Positions 62,901 to 62,918 of a DNA stretch of 64,000 bases are shown here, one piece after another (the stretch's first letter is position 1; each line of letters starts with the position of its first letter). The position numbers and the translations under genes are program-made. Source of the stretch: Pycnopodia helianthoides (lineage: Eukaryota > Echinodermata > Asteroidea > Forcipulatida > Asteriidae); the NCBI GenBank assembly GCA_032158295.1, contig CM063244.1:24963930-25027929 (forward strand), read 5' to 3'. The notes below the pieces were generated by a model that made no database searches, was not told the origin of the DNA, and worked only from the letters and a program-made list of their open reading frames with translations.

Positions 62901-62911
62901 ACAGACAGCAG
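14804..62911 (+). CDS. Large modular cupredoxin-like / chitobiase-C-like / FN3 protein, 39 coding exons, 3' end outside window
   Basis: Joined from 39 exons listed separately; about 2,070 residues are visible. Order: basic N-terminal tail (1-45), seven cupredoxin-like repeats (about 45-745), a chitobiase/hexosaminidase C-terminal-like domain (about 750-836), acidic linker, two FN3-like domains (about 875-1060), linkers, a long acidic disordered exon (about 1150-1552), then five FN3-like domains (about 1553-2070). Nearly all intron phases agree across junctions, which is strong evidence for one gene. No signal peptide or membrane segment is seen; the MGxxxS start suggests N-myristoylation and a cytoplasmic, membrane-associated protein (inference). 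Function is unknown: the domains suggest a binding scaffold, and copper ligands are mostly missing. A frameshift near 55.6 kb and an odd splice at 31.35 kb are the weak points. I do not recognise a named family member. Confidence 0.9.
15130..15340 (-). mobile_element. tRNA-derived SINE, family S3
   Basis: On the minus strand it reads a tRNA-like head with ggttgtgggttcaaatccca, then a body ending near 15130. Other copies are at 14050-14240 (partial) and 55085-55330. Confidence 0.7.
15522..15610 (+). CDS. Exon 2: cupredoxin-like repeat 1, first strands
   Basis: Follows ttacattacag and ends GGACAG|gtgagt; enters in phase 1 and leaves in phase 0. The residues IRVGLTKLGFSPGDLTLTEG match the opening of the later repeats (for example ITVSDTGFEPKVLTIHPGD in exon 14), the usual first beta strands of a plastocyanin-like fold. 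Confidence 0.88.
15725..16320. repeat. Interspersed repeat shared in opposite orientation with 47500-47870
   Basis: Contains ggtaaactaaccgagcaaat and tttaagtccagtgcgaa, whose reverse complements occur at 47680-47870. Lies in intron 2. Confidence 0.6.
16482..16790 (+). mobile_element. TTAA-ended MITE, family B copy 2
   Basis: Starts ttaaaggtactgtacac and ends atgtacagggcctttaa; about 50 bp shorter than copy 1 because of an internal deletion. Its last TTAA is the first TTAA of the next element. Confidence 0.87.
16787..17173 (-). mobile_element. TTAA-ended MITE, family A copy 3
   Basis: Directly abuts the family B element, sharing a single TTAA at 16787-16790. Ends gtgcccagtgtctttaa. Confidence 0.88.
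17870..18185 (-). repeat. Interspersed repeat R1, second copy
   Basis: Reverse-complement match to 881-1190 along its full length with small indels; starts ttctgcccac and ends gggcagaaccc. Confidence 0.8.
18186..19420. other. Intron 2 interior, no feature recognised
   Basis: Low-complexity AT-rich sequence with no coding exon. A poly-G run (about 19362-19371) and a poly-C run border the next hairpin. Confidence 0.5.
19421..19584. mobile_element. Perfect-ended 164-bp hairpin element
   Basis: The left arm aggggtcgatttcacaaa is mirrored by tttgtgaaatcgacccct. Inside, the 12-bp palindrome aggactagtcct occurs four times. Almost the entire length self-pairs. Confidence 0.9.
20853..21169. mobile_element. 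Foldback element with 19-bp terminal inverted repeats
   Basis: Left end aagccggcctcaggtcgac, right end gtcgacctgaggccggctt, exact reverse complements, 317 bp apart in total. The interior repeats the word cagtcg with variations. Interior ORF not supported. Confidence 0.85.
21242..21634 (+). mobile_element. TTAA-ended MITE, family C copy 2
   Basis: Nearly identical to 5804-6196 over its full length; TTAA at both ends. Confidence 0.92.
22016..22072 (+). CDS. Exon 3: cupredoxin-like repeat 1, W and His strand
   Basis: A 57-nt exon (19 codons, phase 0 to 0) between tttcag and gtacgt. It reads VEINWN...AHNIRQ, aligning with VWWIWE...QHNIIQ of repeat 5. The His-Asn is at the position of the first copper ligand in true cupredoxins. 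It is isolated by a 6.4-kb intron on the left. Confidence 0.85.
22650..23285 (+). repeat. Minisatellite array M1, about 100-bp units (pyrimidine-rich)
   Basis: About six units containing gtttccaaggtttccttatt, then cctttc runs, cccattaccttccc and tctggctgatcattt. The last 300 bp are nearly identical units. Reading frames across it are artefacts of the repeat. Confidence 0.92.
23604..23722 (+). CDS. Exon 4: cupredoxin-like repeat 1, middle
   Basis: A 119-nt exon, phase 0 to 2, acceptor gatatccag and donor ATCAG|gtgcgt. Encodes VVFDGQTVYPVQGG, a Ser/Gly-rich turn, then FTIHFSLQGEFKFI, a typical late beta strand. Codon usage is more GC-rich than the flanking introns. It lies between two inverted minisatellite arrays. 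Confidence 0.88.
23805..24195 (-). repeat. Interspersed repeat R2
   Basis: Reverse-complement similarity to 50640-51050 and 62225-62650 (shared ccgagattccagc, accatggcagattt, gacttgacaaagga on the other strand). Function unknown. Confidence 0.7.
24772..25190. mobile_element. Two tandem family F palindromic repeats
   Basis: Both carry agctgcttaagc-type ends and the shared interior ggataccagtcacaaa/ggtacatgtg. The second runs to within a few bases of the exon 5 acceptor. Confidence 0.65.
25195..25267 (+). CDS. Exon 5: cupredoxin-like repeat 1, last strand
   Basis: 73 nt, phase 2 to 0, acceptor attggcag and donor GCAGAG|gtattt. Encodes S-DGYEANSNKVLVVTVKSR. The Cys and Met/His ligands expected here in a copper-binding domain are absent. 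A palindromic repeat ends just upstream of the acceptor. Confidence 0.85.
25270..25810 (-). repeat. Minisatellite array M1, inverted copy
   Basis: About five units of the reverse complement of the 22650 array (aataaggaaaccttggaaac, aatgatcagccagaaagga). It starts right after the donor of exon 5. Confidence 0.92.
26037..26185 (+). CDS. Exon 6: cupredoxin-like repeat 2, first half
   Basis: 149 nt, phase 0 to 2, acceptor gtctttcag and donor GGAGG|gtgagt. Encodes LTDDHFRPSVLHIQEG, then VKWSWN, the repeat signature, then a loop with PHVIN and LCPKHYG. A 640-bp foldback element begins 33 bases after the donor. Confidence 0.9.
26218..26856. mobile_element. 640-bp long-armed foldback element
   Basis: The left end caccacgtttacactccatc is mirrored at the right end. 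The arms are about 300 bp each, containing ggatcagatc-like words in both orientations. No protein. It lies in intron 6, starting 33 bases after the donor. Confidence 0.88.
27115..27215 (+). mobile_element. SINE S2 fragment
   Basis: tagggctagatagctgagca followed by a T-arm-like ggtcgcaggttaaaatcc and the tail ggtcaatttttcggtgttca. Preceded by a remnant of the tRNA-Leu SINE (27050-27105). Confidence 0.6.
27380..27424 (+). CDS. Exon 7: short exon of cupredoxin-like repeat 2
   Basis: A 45-nt exon, phase 2 to 2, acceptor catttatag and donor TTCCT|gtaagt. It encodes TSVPMQSGSYKHEFL. Phase agreement on both sides and the strand-like ending support it despite its size. Confidence 0.82.
27596..27680 (+). 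mobile_element. tRNA-like SINE head, family S4
   Basis: ggctggcttggtggtttctt and ccccggttcgaatcccacct resemble box A and box B. A minus-strand copy is at 48905-49015. Confidence 0.55.
27853..28105. mobile_element. Head-to-head inverted pair of SINE S2 copies
   Basis: Minus-strand copy at 27853-27969 and plus-strand copy at 27988-28105, meeting at ccctattttgtca / tgacaaaataggg. Each has a tRNA-like head with gatagctcagttggtagag. The two arms are nearly perfect complements. Confidence 0.88.
28186..28369 (+). CDS. Exon 8: end of repeat 2 and start of repeat 3
   Basis: 184 nt, phase 2 to 0, acceptor ttgctgcag and donor TTTAAG|gttagt. NPGLFYFQSDGSENG closes repeat 2, then HYIEVTDRRFNPRLITITQG and DRVWWLWDRFK open repeat 3. 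This exon gives the clearest view of the repeat boundary. It is followed at once by a 22-bp minisatellite. Confidence 0.92.
28412..28990 (+). repeat. Minisatellite, 22-bp unit, about 26 copies
   Basis: Unit ggttattctgttatcccaat plus ga, with variants such as ggatactcggttatcccaat. Starts about 40 bases after the exon 8 donor. There are no spacers, so it is not a CRISPR. Confidence 0.93.
29075..29452 (+). mobile_element. TTAA-ended MITE, family D copy 1
   Basis: Starts ttaaaggtatcatacaggat and ends atcctgtataatacctttaa. An intact version of the element interrupted at 43121-43862. Confidence 0.88.
29490..29690 (+). repeat. Tandem triplication, 55-80 bp units
   Basis: gagctacatgacactttata followed by atacaggtggagttcc occurs three times in a row, with atttcgacaaaaaccaatac between some units. 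Confidence 0.85.
29765..30370. mobile_element. Long-armed foldback element
   Basis: 29780-29880 and 30265-30365 are imperfect reverse complements (ctgtttcttcaaatacttta / agtatttgaagaatcagaat). A related piece is at 11500-11650. Confidence 0.7.
31284..31351 (+). CDS. Exon 9 (3' end uncertain): cupredoxin-like repeat 3, middle
   Basis: Good acceptor (catttcttgcag). In frame it reads EENHGYHQRLSPSQDYEEVA, then GC, which continues repeat 3 after WDRFK. The ORF stops at 31371-31373. A phase-2 donor is needed to join exon 10; the only candidate is the weak GA|gtcaaa at 31352, giving Asp at the junction. A small unseen exon or a non-canonical donor is possible. Confidence 0.55.
31567..31724 (+). 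CDS. Exon 10: end of repeat 3 and start of repeat 4
   Basis: 158 nt, phase 2 to 1, acceptor cgctacag and donor CCAG|gtttgt. Encodes RAGMLSHIFQDAGIYYYC, the only repeat that keeps a Cys in the position of the copper-ligand loop, then GVVIVKPRAKE and HHIEVTAEGFYP, which starts repeat 4. Confidence 0.9.
32867..32949 (+). CDS. Exon 11: cupredoxin-like repeat 4, W strand
   Basis: 83 nt, phase 1 to 0, acceptor cctgtcttag and donor ATGCAG|gtttca. Encodes DLSVISSGDRIWWSWDVDR and ends SFSVMQ, aligned with HNIIQ of repeat 5; the first-ligand His is replaced. Confidence 0.88.
33252..33306 (+). CDS. Exon 12: cupredoxin-like repeat 4, loop
   Basis: 55 nt, phase 0 to 1, acceptor aatcacag and donor AACA|gtaagt. 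Encodes VDSCVASDNKVLAEADCN. A CA dinucleotide run follows in the intron. Confidence 0.8.
33526..33683 (+). CDS. Exon 13: cupredoxin-like repeat 4, last strands
   Basis: 158 nt, phase 1 to 0, acceptor ttgcacag and donor AAAAG|gtatga. Encodes TSIGMATVQLNTPGVYHYRV, then a CC pair and VIVNPGQK. The PGVYHY motif is a recognisable cupredoxin strand; the following Cys-x-His-Met ligands are not present in the usual spacing. Confidence 0.92.
33744..33775 (+). mobile_element. Fragment of TTAA-ended MITE family E
   Basis: ttaaaggtagggtcatagat as at 44991, but the similarity stops after about 30 bases. Confidence 0.5.
33930..34190 (+). repeat. Interspersed repeat R3
   Basis: Shares catatgacgtcacactctca, ggaggcagatcattggac and the end gcgcgttgtgcaa with 50277-50590. 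Contains a gacgtcac word, which may be chance. Confidence 0.75.
34563..34650 (+). repeat. Tandem repeat, 18-bp unit
   Basis: Four to five copies of tccaatgaaatcattgta with single-base changes. Confidence 0.85.
35104..35220 (+). CDS. Exon 14: cupredoxin-like repeat 5, first half
   Basis: 117 nt, phase 0 to 0, acceptor ttcttacag and donor ATACAG|gtaaaa. Encodes ITVSDTGFEPKVLTIHPGD, then RVWWIWEDTRLQHNIIQ. This is the best-preserved repeat start, with the first-ligand His retained. Confidence 0.93.
35653..35765 (+). CDS. Exon 15: cupredoxin-like repeat 5, middle
   Basis: 113 nt, phase 0 to 2, acceptor ttgccttag and donor CAAAG|gtgaga. Encodes VSHQGHPIKDGFCSG, PQDSPAAFVSQLSAGAVVYF; the last part aligns with the FTIHF...FKF strands of repeat 1. 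Confidence 0.9.
35842..36233 (+). mobile_element. TTAA-ended MITE, family C copy 3
   Basis: Starts ttaaaggaacattacagaat and ends attctgtaatgttccttt; the final TTAA is mutated to TTGA. It lies in intron 15. Confidence 0.9.
36674..36725 (+). CDS. Exon 16: cupredoxin-like repeat 5, last strand
   Basis: 52 nt, phase 2 to 0, acceptor ccctgtag and donor GCTCAG|gtaagg. Encodes AGLPKMYGAVVMVEQAQ. A tRNA-Leu-derived SINE begins about 30 bases into the next intron. Confidence 0.85.
36757..37185 (+). mobile_element. tRNA-Leu-derived SINE, family S1, full length
   Basis: The head reads gttgtgagcggataagagca, ccggactcaagctctg with a long variable arm and gggttcgagtcccagtcg, the layout of a leucine tRNA with anticodon CAA. 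Then a body with gtccttcggatgggacgtaa and a 3' end gcgccttgagcgtcactgag, which looks like an L2-type LINE tail. Confidence 0.88.
37519..37912 (-). mobile_element. tRNA-Leu-derived SINE, family S1
   Basis: Reverse orientation of the element at 36757; ends in cacgacacgccac at the head. The tail side carries gtctcaaagcgcttatca. Confidence 0.85.
37943..38203 (+). CDS. Exon 17: cupredoxin-like repeat 6
   Basis: 261 nt, phase 0 to 0, acceptor catccgtctag and donor TTCATG|gtgaga. Encodes HQVLVSKNHLQPDPVLAQTD, then VAWVWP (divergent W signature), a long loop, and NPGVYHYYSKAFSN. Almost a full repeat in one exon, unlike its neighbours. Confidence 0.92.
38250..38500 (-). mobile_element. LINE-tail-like / SINE remnant
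   Basis: Starts with an ATA microsatellite, then cttataaagcgcacatatcc and gctcaaggcgctgtaaca, typical of the 3' ends of the S1 SINEs here, in reverse orientation. Confidence 0.6.
38865..39030 (-). repeat. Fragment of repeat R2
   Basis: Similar to 51040-51250 and 62640-62740 (tacacaatggaatgt, catcagccgtctgactgact, gagggcgctc). Confidence 0.6.
39108..39224 (+). CDS. Exon 18: end of repeat 6 and start of repeat 7
   Basis: 117 nt, phase 0 to 0, acceptor tatccacag and donor CAAAGG|gtgagt. Encodes TVLSSVVVSNPSGPITVMVS, then SKGFKPPSVNIQR, the start of repeat 7. Confidence 0.9.
39525..39622 (+). repeat. Tandem repeat, about 41-bp unit
   Basis: Two and a half copies of aaccaaataataacccttaa plus cacacatgggtgtaagggta, ending 20 bases before exon 19. 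Confidence 0.85.
39643..39880 (+). CDS. Exon 19: cupredoxin-like repeat 7
   Basis: 238 nt, phase 0 to 1, acceptor aaatgacag and donor GACG|gtgagg. Encodes GQSVLWSWKGSQSETHNIVH, keeping W-x-W and the first His, then FMFTFEEPGTFYETSEGAPG and VGVIHVLDD. GC-rich compared with the surrounding introns. A 41-bp tandem repeat lies just before the acceptor. Confidence 0.92.
39904..40135 (+). mobile_element. tRNA-Leu-derived SINE, family S1, 3' truncated
   Basis: tggcgtgtcgtggccgagcg, actcaagctctg and gggttcgagtcccagtcg form the best-preserved tRNA-Leu-like head in the window. It is truncated after cccagtgcac. It starts about 23 bases after exon 19's donor. Confidence 0.88.
40175..40368. mobile_element. 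Palindromic repeat, family F
   Basis: gggcccaattttatagagct at the left mirrored by agctctatgaaattgggccc at the right, with the interior aggataccagtcgcaaattg. Confidence 0.88.
40555..40829 (-). mobile_element. SINE S1 interrupted by a foldback element
   Basis: Minus-strand SINE head split at cagcaga; the intruder (about 40634-40785) has ends ccgccaatttcac / gtgaaatcggctg and inner words cgcaaccgcgtaa. The SINE resumes with gagctttggtcaagtgacc and ends cacaacacgccac. Confidence 0.75.
40968..41122 (+). CDS. Exon 20: chitobiase/beta-hexosaminidase C-terminal-like domain, first half
   Basis: 155 nt, phase 1 to 0, after a long T-rich tract ending tttacag; donor ACAAGG|gtactt. Encodes a Ser-rich strand, then VTILYTLDGSIPELHG. 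YTxDGSxP is the hallmark of the CHB_HEX_C type of fold, which in known proteins is a small beta sandwich often next to FN3 domains. Confidence 0.9.
41236..41641 (-). mobile_element. tRNA-Leu-derived SINE, family S1, full length
   Basis: Reverse orientation; tail cttgtatagcgctcatatcc and head ccgctcggccacgacacgcc. Lies in intron 20. Confidence 0.88.
41817..42188. mobile_element. TTAA-flanked foldback element with palindromes and an NRF1-type motif array
   Basis: Ends gttaacacgttgactgccg and cggcagtcaacgtgttaac are exact reverse complements. Inside are two 18-bp palindromes, ctacgagtacactcgtag (41837) and ctacgagtatactcgtag (41879), and a 23-bp tandem repeat at about 42026-42130. Confidence 0.9.
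42026..42130. promoter_or_regulatory. Five NRF1-type palindromes in a 23-bp tandem repeat
   Basis: cgcgcatgcgca occurs at 42049, 42072, 42095 and 42118, with agcgcatgcgca at 42026. The NRF1 consensus is YGCGCAYGCGCR, matched fully by the four cgcgc copies. Whether it is bound is unknown; it may only be a repeat. Confidence 0.55.
42590..42790 (+). mobile_element. SINE S2 copy
   Basis: caaagatattgacaaaatag, then gggctagatatctcagttgg and ggtcgttgattcaaatcccg, then the tttttctttcttcgaccc tail. Confidence 0.8.
42931..43037 (+). CDS. Exon 21: chitobiase/hexosaminidase C-terminal-like domain, second half
   Basis: 107 nt, phase 0 to 2, acceptor tatttgaag and donor TCAAA|gtgagt. Encodes RRPGLLIIRAIGISAGALPS, then KVFTSK; the strand and the G-x-x-PS ending are as expected for this family, where residues follow the pattern ...A..xG..PS. 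Confidence 0.88.
43121..43862 (+). mobile_element. TTAA-ended MITE, family D copy 2, interrupted by a family A element
   Basis: The outer parts (43121-43304 and 43673-43862) line up with 29075-29452. The intruder at 43305-43672 is family A. Confidence 0.85.
43305..43672 (+). mobile_element. TTAA-ended MITE, family A copy 5 (nested)
   Basis: Starts ttagaggtaggatatacttt, ends aaaagtatccactcccttta plus a. The uninterrupted copy at 29075 has a single TTAA at this point, so TTAA was duplicated on insertion (one copy now TTAG). Confidence 0.85.
44377..44488 (+). CDS. Exon 22: acidic linker
   Basis: 112 nt, phase 2 to 0, acceptor tctcgtag and donor GACCC|gtaaga. Encodes RFWVLEGNVG, then a run rich in Glu and Asp (SSEEDDAVSIATEDFEAEL). 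It looks like a disordered spacer between the chitobiase-like and FN3 parts. Confidence 0.85.
44615..44994 (+). mobile_element. TTAA-ended MITE, family A copy 4
   Basis: Nearly identical to 4654-5039, with a small deletion inside the ttcgagacctc hairpin. Confidence 0.92.
44991..45438 (+). mobile_element. TTAA-ended MITE, family E copy 1
   Basis: Begins ttaaaggtagggtcatagat and ends caatctaagaccctaattta plus a. Shares TTAA 44991-44994 with the preceding element. It ends 36 bases before exon 23. Confidence 0.82.
45474..45605 (+). CDS. Exon 23: FN3-like domain 1, first half
   Basis: 132 nt, phase 0 to 0, acceptor gatgtcatcag and donor TATCAG|gtaaaa. Contains SSIEIYWDLP (the core Trp strand of FN3) and GQLKSYQ leading into the next exon. 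The N-terminal part is rich in Trp and Cys. The acceptor lies 36 bases after the end of a TTAA-type MITE. Confidence 0.82.
46531..46683 (+). CDS. Exon 24: FN3-like domain 1, second half
   Basis: 153 nt, phase 0 to 0, acceptor gtttttttag and donor AGACTG|gtacct. Encodes LIMNGVCYHNDLPP and ITVEGLLGNQTYTVSIIV, the FN3 'tyrosine corner' (L..xxxY.V.I). Confidence 0.92.
46700..47120 (+). mobile_element. Tandem pair of SINE-like units, family S5
   Basis: Two about 190-bp units each contain ttagcggagtgaacgctcat and gggttcaaattccc, resembling box A and box B, and end tgtgtagtgtgaaagagatt. The first starts within about 20 bases of exon 24's donor. Confidence 0.65.
47287..47451 (+). CDS. Exon 25: FN3-like domain 2, first half
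   Basis: 165 nt, phase 0 to 0, acceptor gtctacag and donor AGCCAG|gttagt. Encodes ...LSCEITEQDDEINLVWTSLD and QYVVYIDGRENESQ. The core Trp and the C/C' strands of FN3 are clear. Confidence 0.9.
47500..47870. repeat. Interspersed repeats in intron 25
   Basis: 47505-47655 resembles 8765-8920 (gcctcggtttggttac); 47680-47870 is the reverse complement of parts of 15725-16320. Confidence 0.65.
48630..48738 (+). CDS. Exon 26: FN3-like domain 2, second half
   Basis: 109 nt, phase 0 to 1, acceptor tgaaacag and donor CTCAA|gtaaga. Encodes VKTVGHYKKCRMILPHREVL, then LTVFVLALTEGNS. The tyrosine corner is not canonical, so the domain is divergent. Confidence 0.85.
48905..49180 (-). mobile_element. SINE S4 copy and adjacent repeat
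   Basis: ggtgggattcgaaccgggtc and ccactgagccagcctgatcc mirror 27596-27680. The following 49040-49180 (gacggctacggctagggcta) resembles 30380-30540. Confidence 0.6.
49269..49406 (+). CDS. Exon 27: linker exon after FN3-like domain 2
   Basis: 138 nt, phase 1 to 1, acceptor aatttcag and donor CTCCAG|gtagac. Encodes KESDGHLSNELQLALPLSLD and GNLIGKLYLIIKEGSGKPP. Contains a beta-strand-like stretch (KLYLIIKEG), but I cannot assign a domain. Confidence 0.83.
49670..50010. repeat. Repeat shared with 46140-46380
   Basis: Both contain attcctcagactagagacag-like words, tatgtcacatgatatcgggg-like words, and agatgagcaaaccc; partly arranged as an inverted repeat around a centre near 49860. Confidence 0.6.
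50092..50224 (+). CDS. Exon 28: Ser/Thr/Glu-rich linker
   Basis: 133 nt, phase 1 to 2, acceptor attcctag and donor GAATG|gtaata. Encodes PQVELLPSVAPQESFDGSAS and continues as a polar low-complexity region. Joins exon 29 with a Cys split across the intron. Confidence 0.83.
50277..50590 (+). repeat. Interspersed repeat R3, longer copy
   Basis: Alignable to 33930-34190 with about 70 extra bases. Ends gcgcgttgtgcaatgggtct. Internal inverted repeat of cattttgggagtcaaa / tttgactcccaaaatg. Confidence 0.75.
50640..51250. repeat. Interspersed repeat R2, long copy
   Basis: Contains cttgacaaaggaatgacaac, tctgccatggtgtgctggaa and tacacaatggactgt; similar to 62225-62740 in the same orientation. Confidence 0.75.
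51425..52631 (+). CDS. Exon 29: 402-codon acidic disordered region with tandem repeats
   Basis: 1,207 nt, phase 2 to 0, acceptor tattttgcag and donor TCACAG|gtatct. No hydrophobic core; very rich in Glu, Asp, Ser and Pro. Three 90-nt units (51552-51821) encode 30-residue repeats beginning GSPTGPKHD and containing HIDSSSIEPEVPCTREA; the first two are nearly identical. Two 63-nt units (52191-52316) begin GSDVA and end SEDP. It separates the two FN3 blocks and is by far the largest exon. The opposite-strand ORF here is a shadow. Confidence 0.93.
52943..54018. mobile_element. Cluster of at least four family F palindromic repeats
   Basis: Copies at about 52943-53098, 53092-53242, 53612-53806 and 53809-54017, each with gggccc(c)aatttcata-type ends and tggttggtaac/accagccaaa interiors. 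Fills most of intron 29. Confidence 0.8.
54100..54240 (+). mobile_element. SINE S2 copy with a deletion in the tRNA-like part
   Basis: agctagatagctcagttggt followed directly by gtgctggcacgttaagtcct; the T-arm segment is missing. Ends 50 bases before exon 30. Confidence 0.75.
54291..54415 (+). CDS. Exon 30 (3' end uncertain): FN3-like domain 3, first half
   Basis: Acceptor gttatttag, phase 0. Encodes ISLPKPVVSVRSQAINTELH, then IRWQ and FYTITM, the FN3 B and C strands. The frame hits TGA at 54438. A donor AT|gtgtgt at 54416 (phase 2) would join exon 31 in frame, but it is weak. A stronger donor, CTAG|gtaaga, ends at 54464, and using it requires a different frame across a TG run. The boundary is therefore open. 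Confidence 0.72.
54619..54823. mobile_element. TTAA-associated foldback element, family G
   Basis: Left aaagggctgtgtcgtcatga, right tcattacgacacagcccct; the arms of about 63 bp meet around a short centre containing ctcccccctagatatgata. Confidence 0.85.
55085..55330 (-). mobile_element. tRNA-derived SINE, family S3
   Basis: Similar to 15130-15340: gtaggattcgaacccatgac and ttaccaactagaccaccgag. A second partial body follows at 55350-55435. Confidence 0.72.
55539..55645 (+). CDS. Exon 31: FN3-like domain 3, middle, with apparent frameshift
   Basis: Acceptor ttcttatgcag and donor TTACAG|gtaacg are good. Entered in phase 2 it reads QEMSTDSGETEIQHSWNAGR, but its end is then in phase 1. The next exon needs phase 2. 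The alternative frame at the 3' end reads CLTGLSENCTY, the expected FN3 tyrosine corner, but has stops further left. One base missing or two extra near 55607-55615 (around gtctttgtctc) would explain this. Confidence 0.65.
55860..56330 (+). repeat. Diverged tandem duplication with an inserted foldback
   Basis: Two units share ccctacctat, ctggcaaggc and tagaagaaaaacaaac plus gtgcagcattaaa-like ends. The second is split by a 108-bp insert at 56125-56232. Confidence 0.75.
56125..56232. mobile_element. 108-bp foldback insert
   Basis: Ends tttgagatatggtgg and ccaccatatctcaaa, exact reverse complements; internal tttgggt / acccaaa pairing. Confidence 0.82.
56341..56621 (+). CDS. Exon 32: end of FN3-like domain 3 and start of domain 4
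   Basis: 281 nt, phase 2 to 1, acceptor ctcaatcag and donor AGCCTG|gtaagt. Encodes VSVHATYHHKNAA, RPVVCTT, then QAPKLLPKSIGLQEVTLSW, VMGYQMIRNGKP and EKLIKNLQPG. GC-rich. A textbook FN3 pattern. Confidence 0.94.
56740..57010. repeat. Repeat R2 relative
   Basis: Shares the order 'ggattttac', 'gcaagttttccagaacctgt', 'cgcaatggaa' with other R2 copies, at lower similarity. Confidence 0.5.
57567..57756 (+). CDS. Exon 33: end of FN3-like domain 4 and start of domain 5
   Basis: 190 nt, phase 1 to 2, acceptor ttggtccag and donor TACTT|gtaagt. Encodes TKQYFSLSMVTTNAGQTKAS (F/G strands), VTCPDLPDPPAI, then SAVIVWPRQKHKHTSLY, the next domain's Trp strand. Confidence 0.93.
57780..58480. other. Intron 33 interior
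   Basis: Contains two blocks similar to 33030-33210 (aacaccatgtg, gcccaggtagtagttaa, gcggtagtag), partly in inverse order, and a family F-like end (gggccctggtg). No exon seen. Confidence 0.5.
58749..58872 (+). CDS. Exon 34: FN3-like domain 5, second half
   Basis: 124 nt, phase 2 to 0, acceptor cctattcag and donor GTCAAA|gtaagt. Encodes VYVDGKLHGEMKAKSSKKQS and YTLHNLRDNGRQYTVSVK, a clear tyrosine corner. Confidence 0.93.
58901..59249. mobile_element. Family G foldback split by a SINE/LINE-tail insertion
   Basis: Left ggggctgtgtcgtcatt and right gtaattccatgtacagcccc, then TTAA; the arms match 54619-54823. An insert of about 200 bp (58991-59200) starts taataacaataataataact and has tcttatgtagcgcatttaca, as in LINE/SINE tails. 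Confidence 0.75.
59615..59821 (+). CDS. Exon 35: end of FN3-like domain 5 and start of domain 6
   Basis: 207 nt, phase 0 to 0, acceptor cttctacag and donor ATCAGG|gtaaga. Encodes AYAGWMSVKKDHPNEVTCGV, a Ser/Pro linker, then SLNLNLECVHAEGVDIAWVV and PDLKETSTIR. Its last 90 bases and donor have been copied four more times downstream. Confidence 0.92.
59725..60385 (+). repeat. Five-copy tandem duplication of the exon 35 3' end, donor and intron start
   Basis: Unit of about 120 bp: ctgaacctcaacctg...gtgttgacattgct...gatcagg|gtaagattagagtgg. The first copy is exon 35; four copies follow at about 59865, 59985, 60115 and 60250. Copies 2, 3 and 5 are frame-broken; copy 4 keeps an open frame but no acceptor is seen. 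Confidence 0.92.
60468..60639 (+). CDS. Exon 36: FN3-like domain 6, second half
   Basis: 172 nt, phase 0 to 1, acceptor atctccatag and donor TTCAAG|gtgctg. Encodes GFIVLKDGQPHLSNILPP, TTLSGLKPGTSLTVQVLAVT, then an acidic tail (ADEDTDGSS). FN3 LKPGTxLxVxV motif clear. Confidence 0.93.
60689..61140 (-). mobile_element. tRNA-Leu-derived SINE, family S1, with internal GA-rich insert
   Basis: Tail caccttggtaagggtttaca, head tcagccacggcacgacacg. About 100 bp around 60850-60950 (gagagagagag and ggggcgggg) does not match other copies. Confidence 0.8.
61404..61553 (+). CDS. Exon 37: start of FN3-like domain 7
   Basis: 150 nt, phase 1 to 1, acceptor atctcgacag and donor GATAAAG|gtgagt. Encodes HPPNLIFQSEALKVKYDQLV and CHSVMIVWDKG. 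The ORF runs on 35 more bases, but this donor is the one whose phase fits exon 38. A TTAA-type repeat begins about 36 bases into the intron. Confidence 0.9.
61589..61830 (+). mobile_element. TTAA-type MITE family E, partial copy
   Basis: ttgaaggtaggggtcagaga, then gtaatgctgatttatcggca as at 45020. The similarity fades after about 61830. Confidence 0.7.
62019..62123 (+). CDS. Exon 38: FN3-like domain 7, middle
   Basis: 105 nt, phase 1 to 1, acceptor ttggcctccag and donor CATCAG|gtaaga. Encodes KKPRKHYKAAEDYIVTWWEL and SKKTGEPPQRKITS: a basic stretch, a C strand and a loop. Confidence 0.9.
62225..62740. repeat. Interspersed repeat R2, copy in intron 38
   Basis: tctgccatggtatgcaggaa, cgggattttacgagcatga-like and ctacacaaaggaatgtct follow the same order as in 50640-51250. 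Confidence 0.75.
62819..62911 (+). CDS. Exon 39: FN3-like domain 7, last strands; last exon visible
   Basis: 93 nt, phase 1 to 1, acceptor ctccacacag and donor CAGCAG|gtgagt. Encodes LLIDGLDLGTKYCITVQAQG (LxLGTxYxIxVxA corner), then a Gln-rich end. The gene continues past the right edge; everything after this is minisatellite. Confidence 0.93.
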
Positions 62912-62918
62912 GTGAGTC

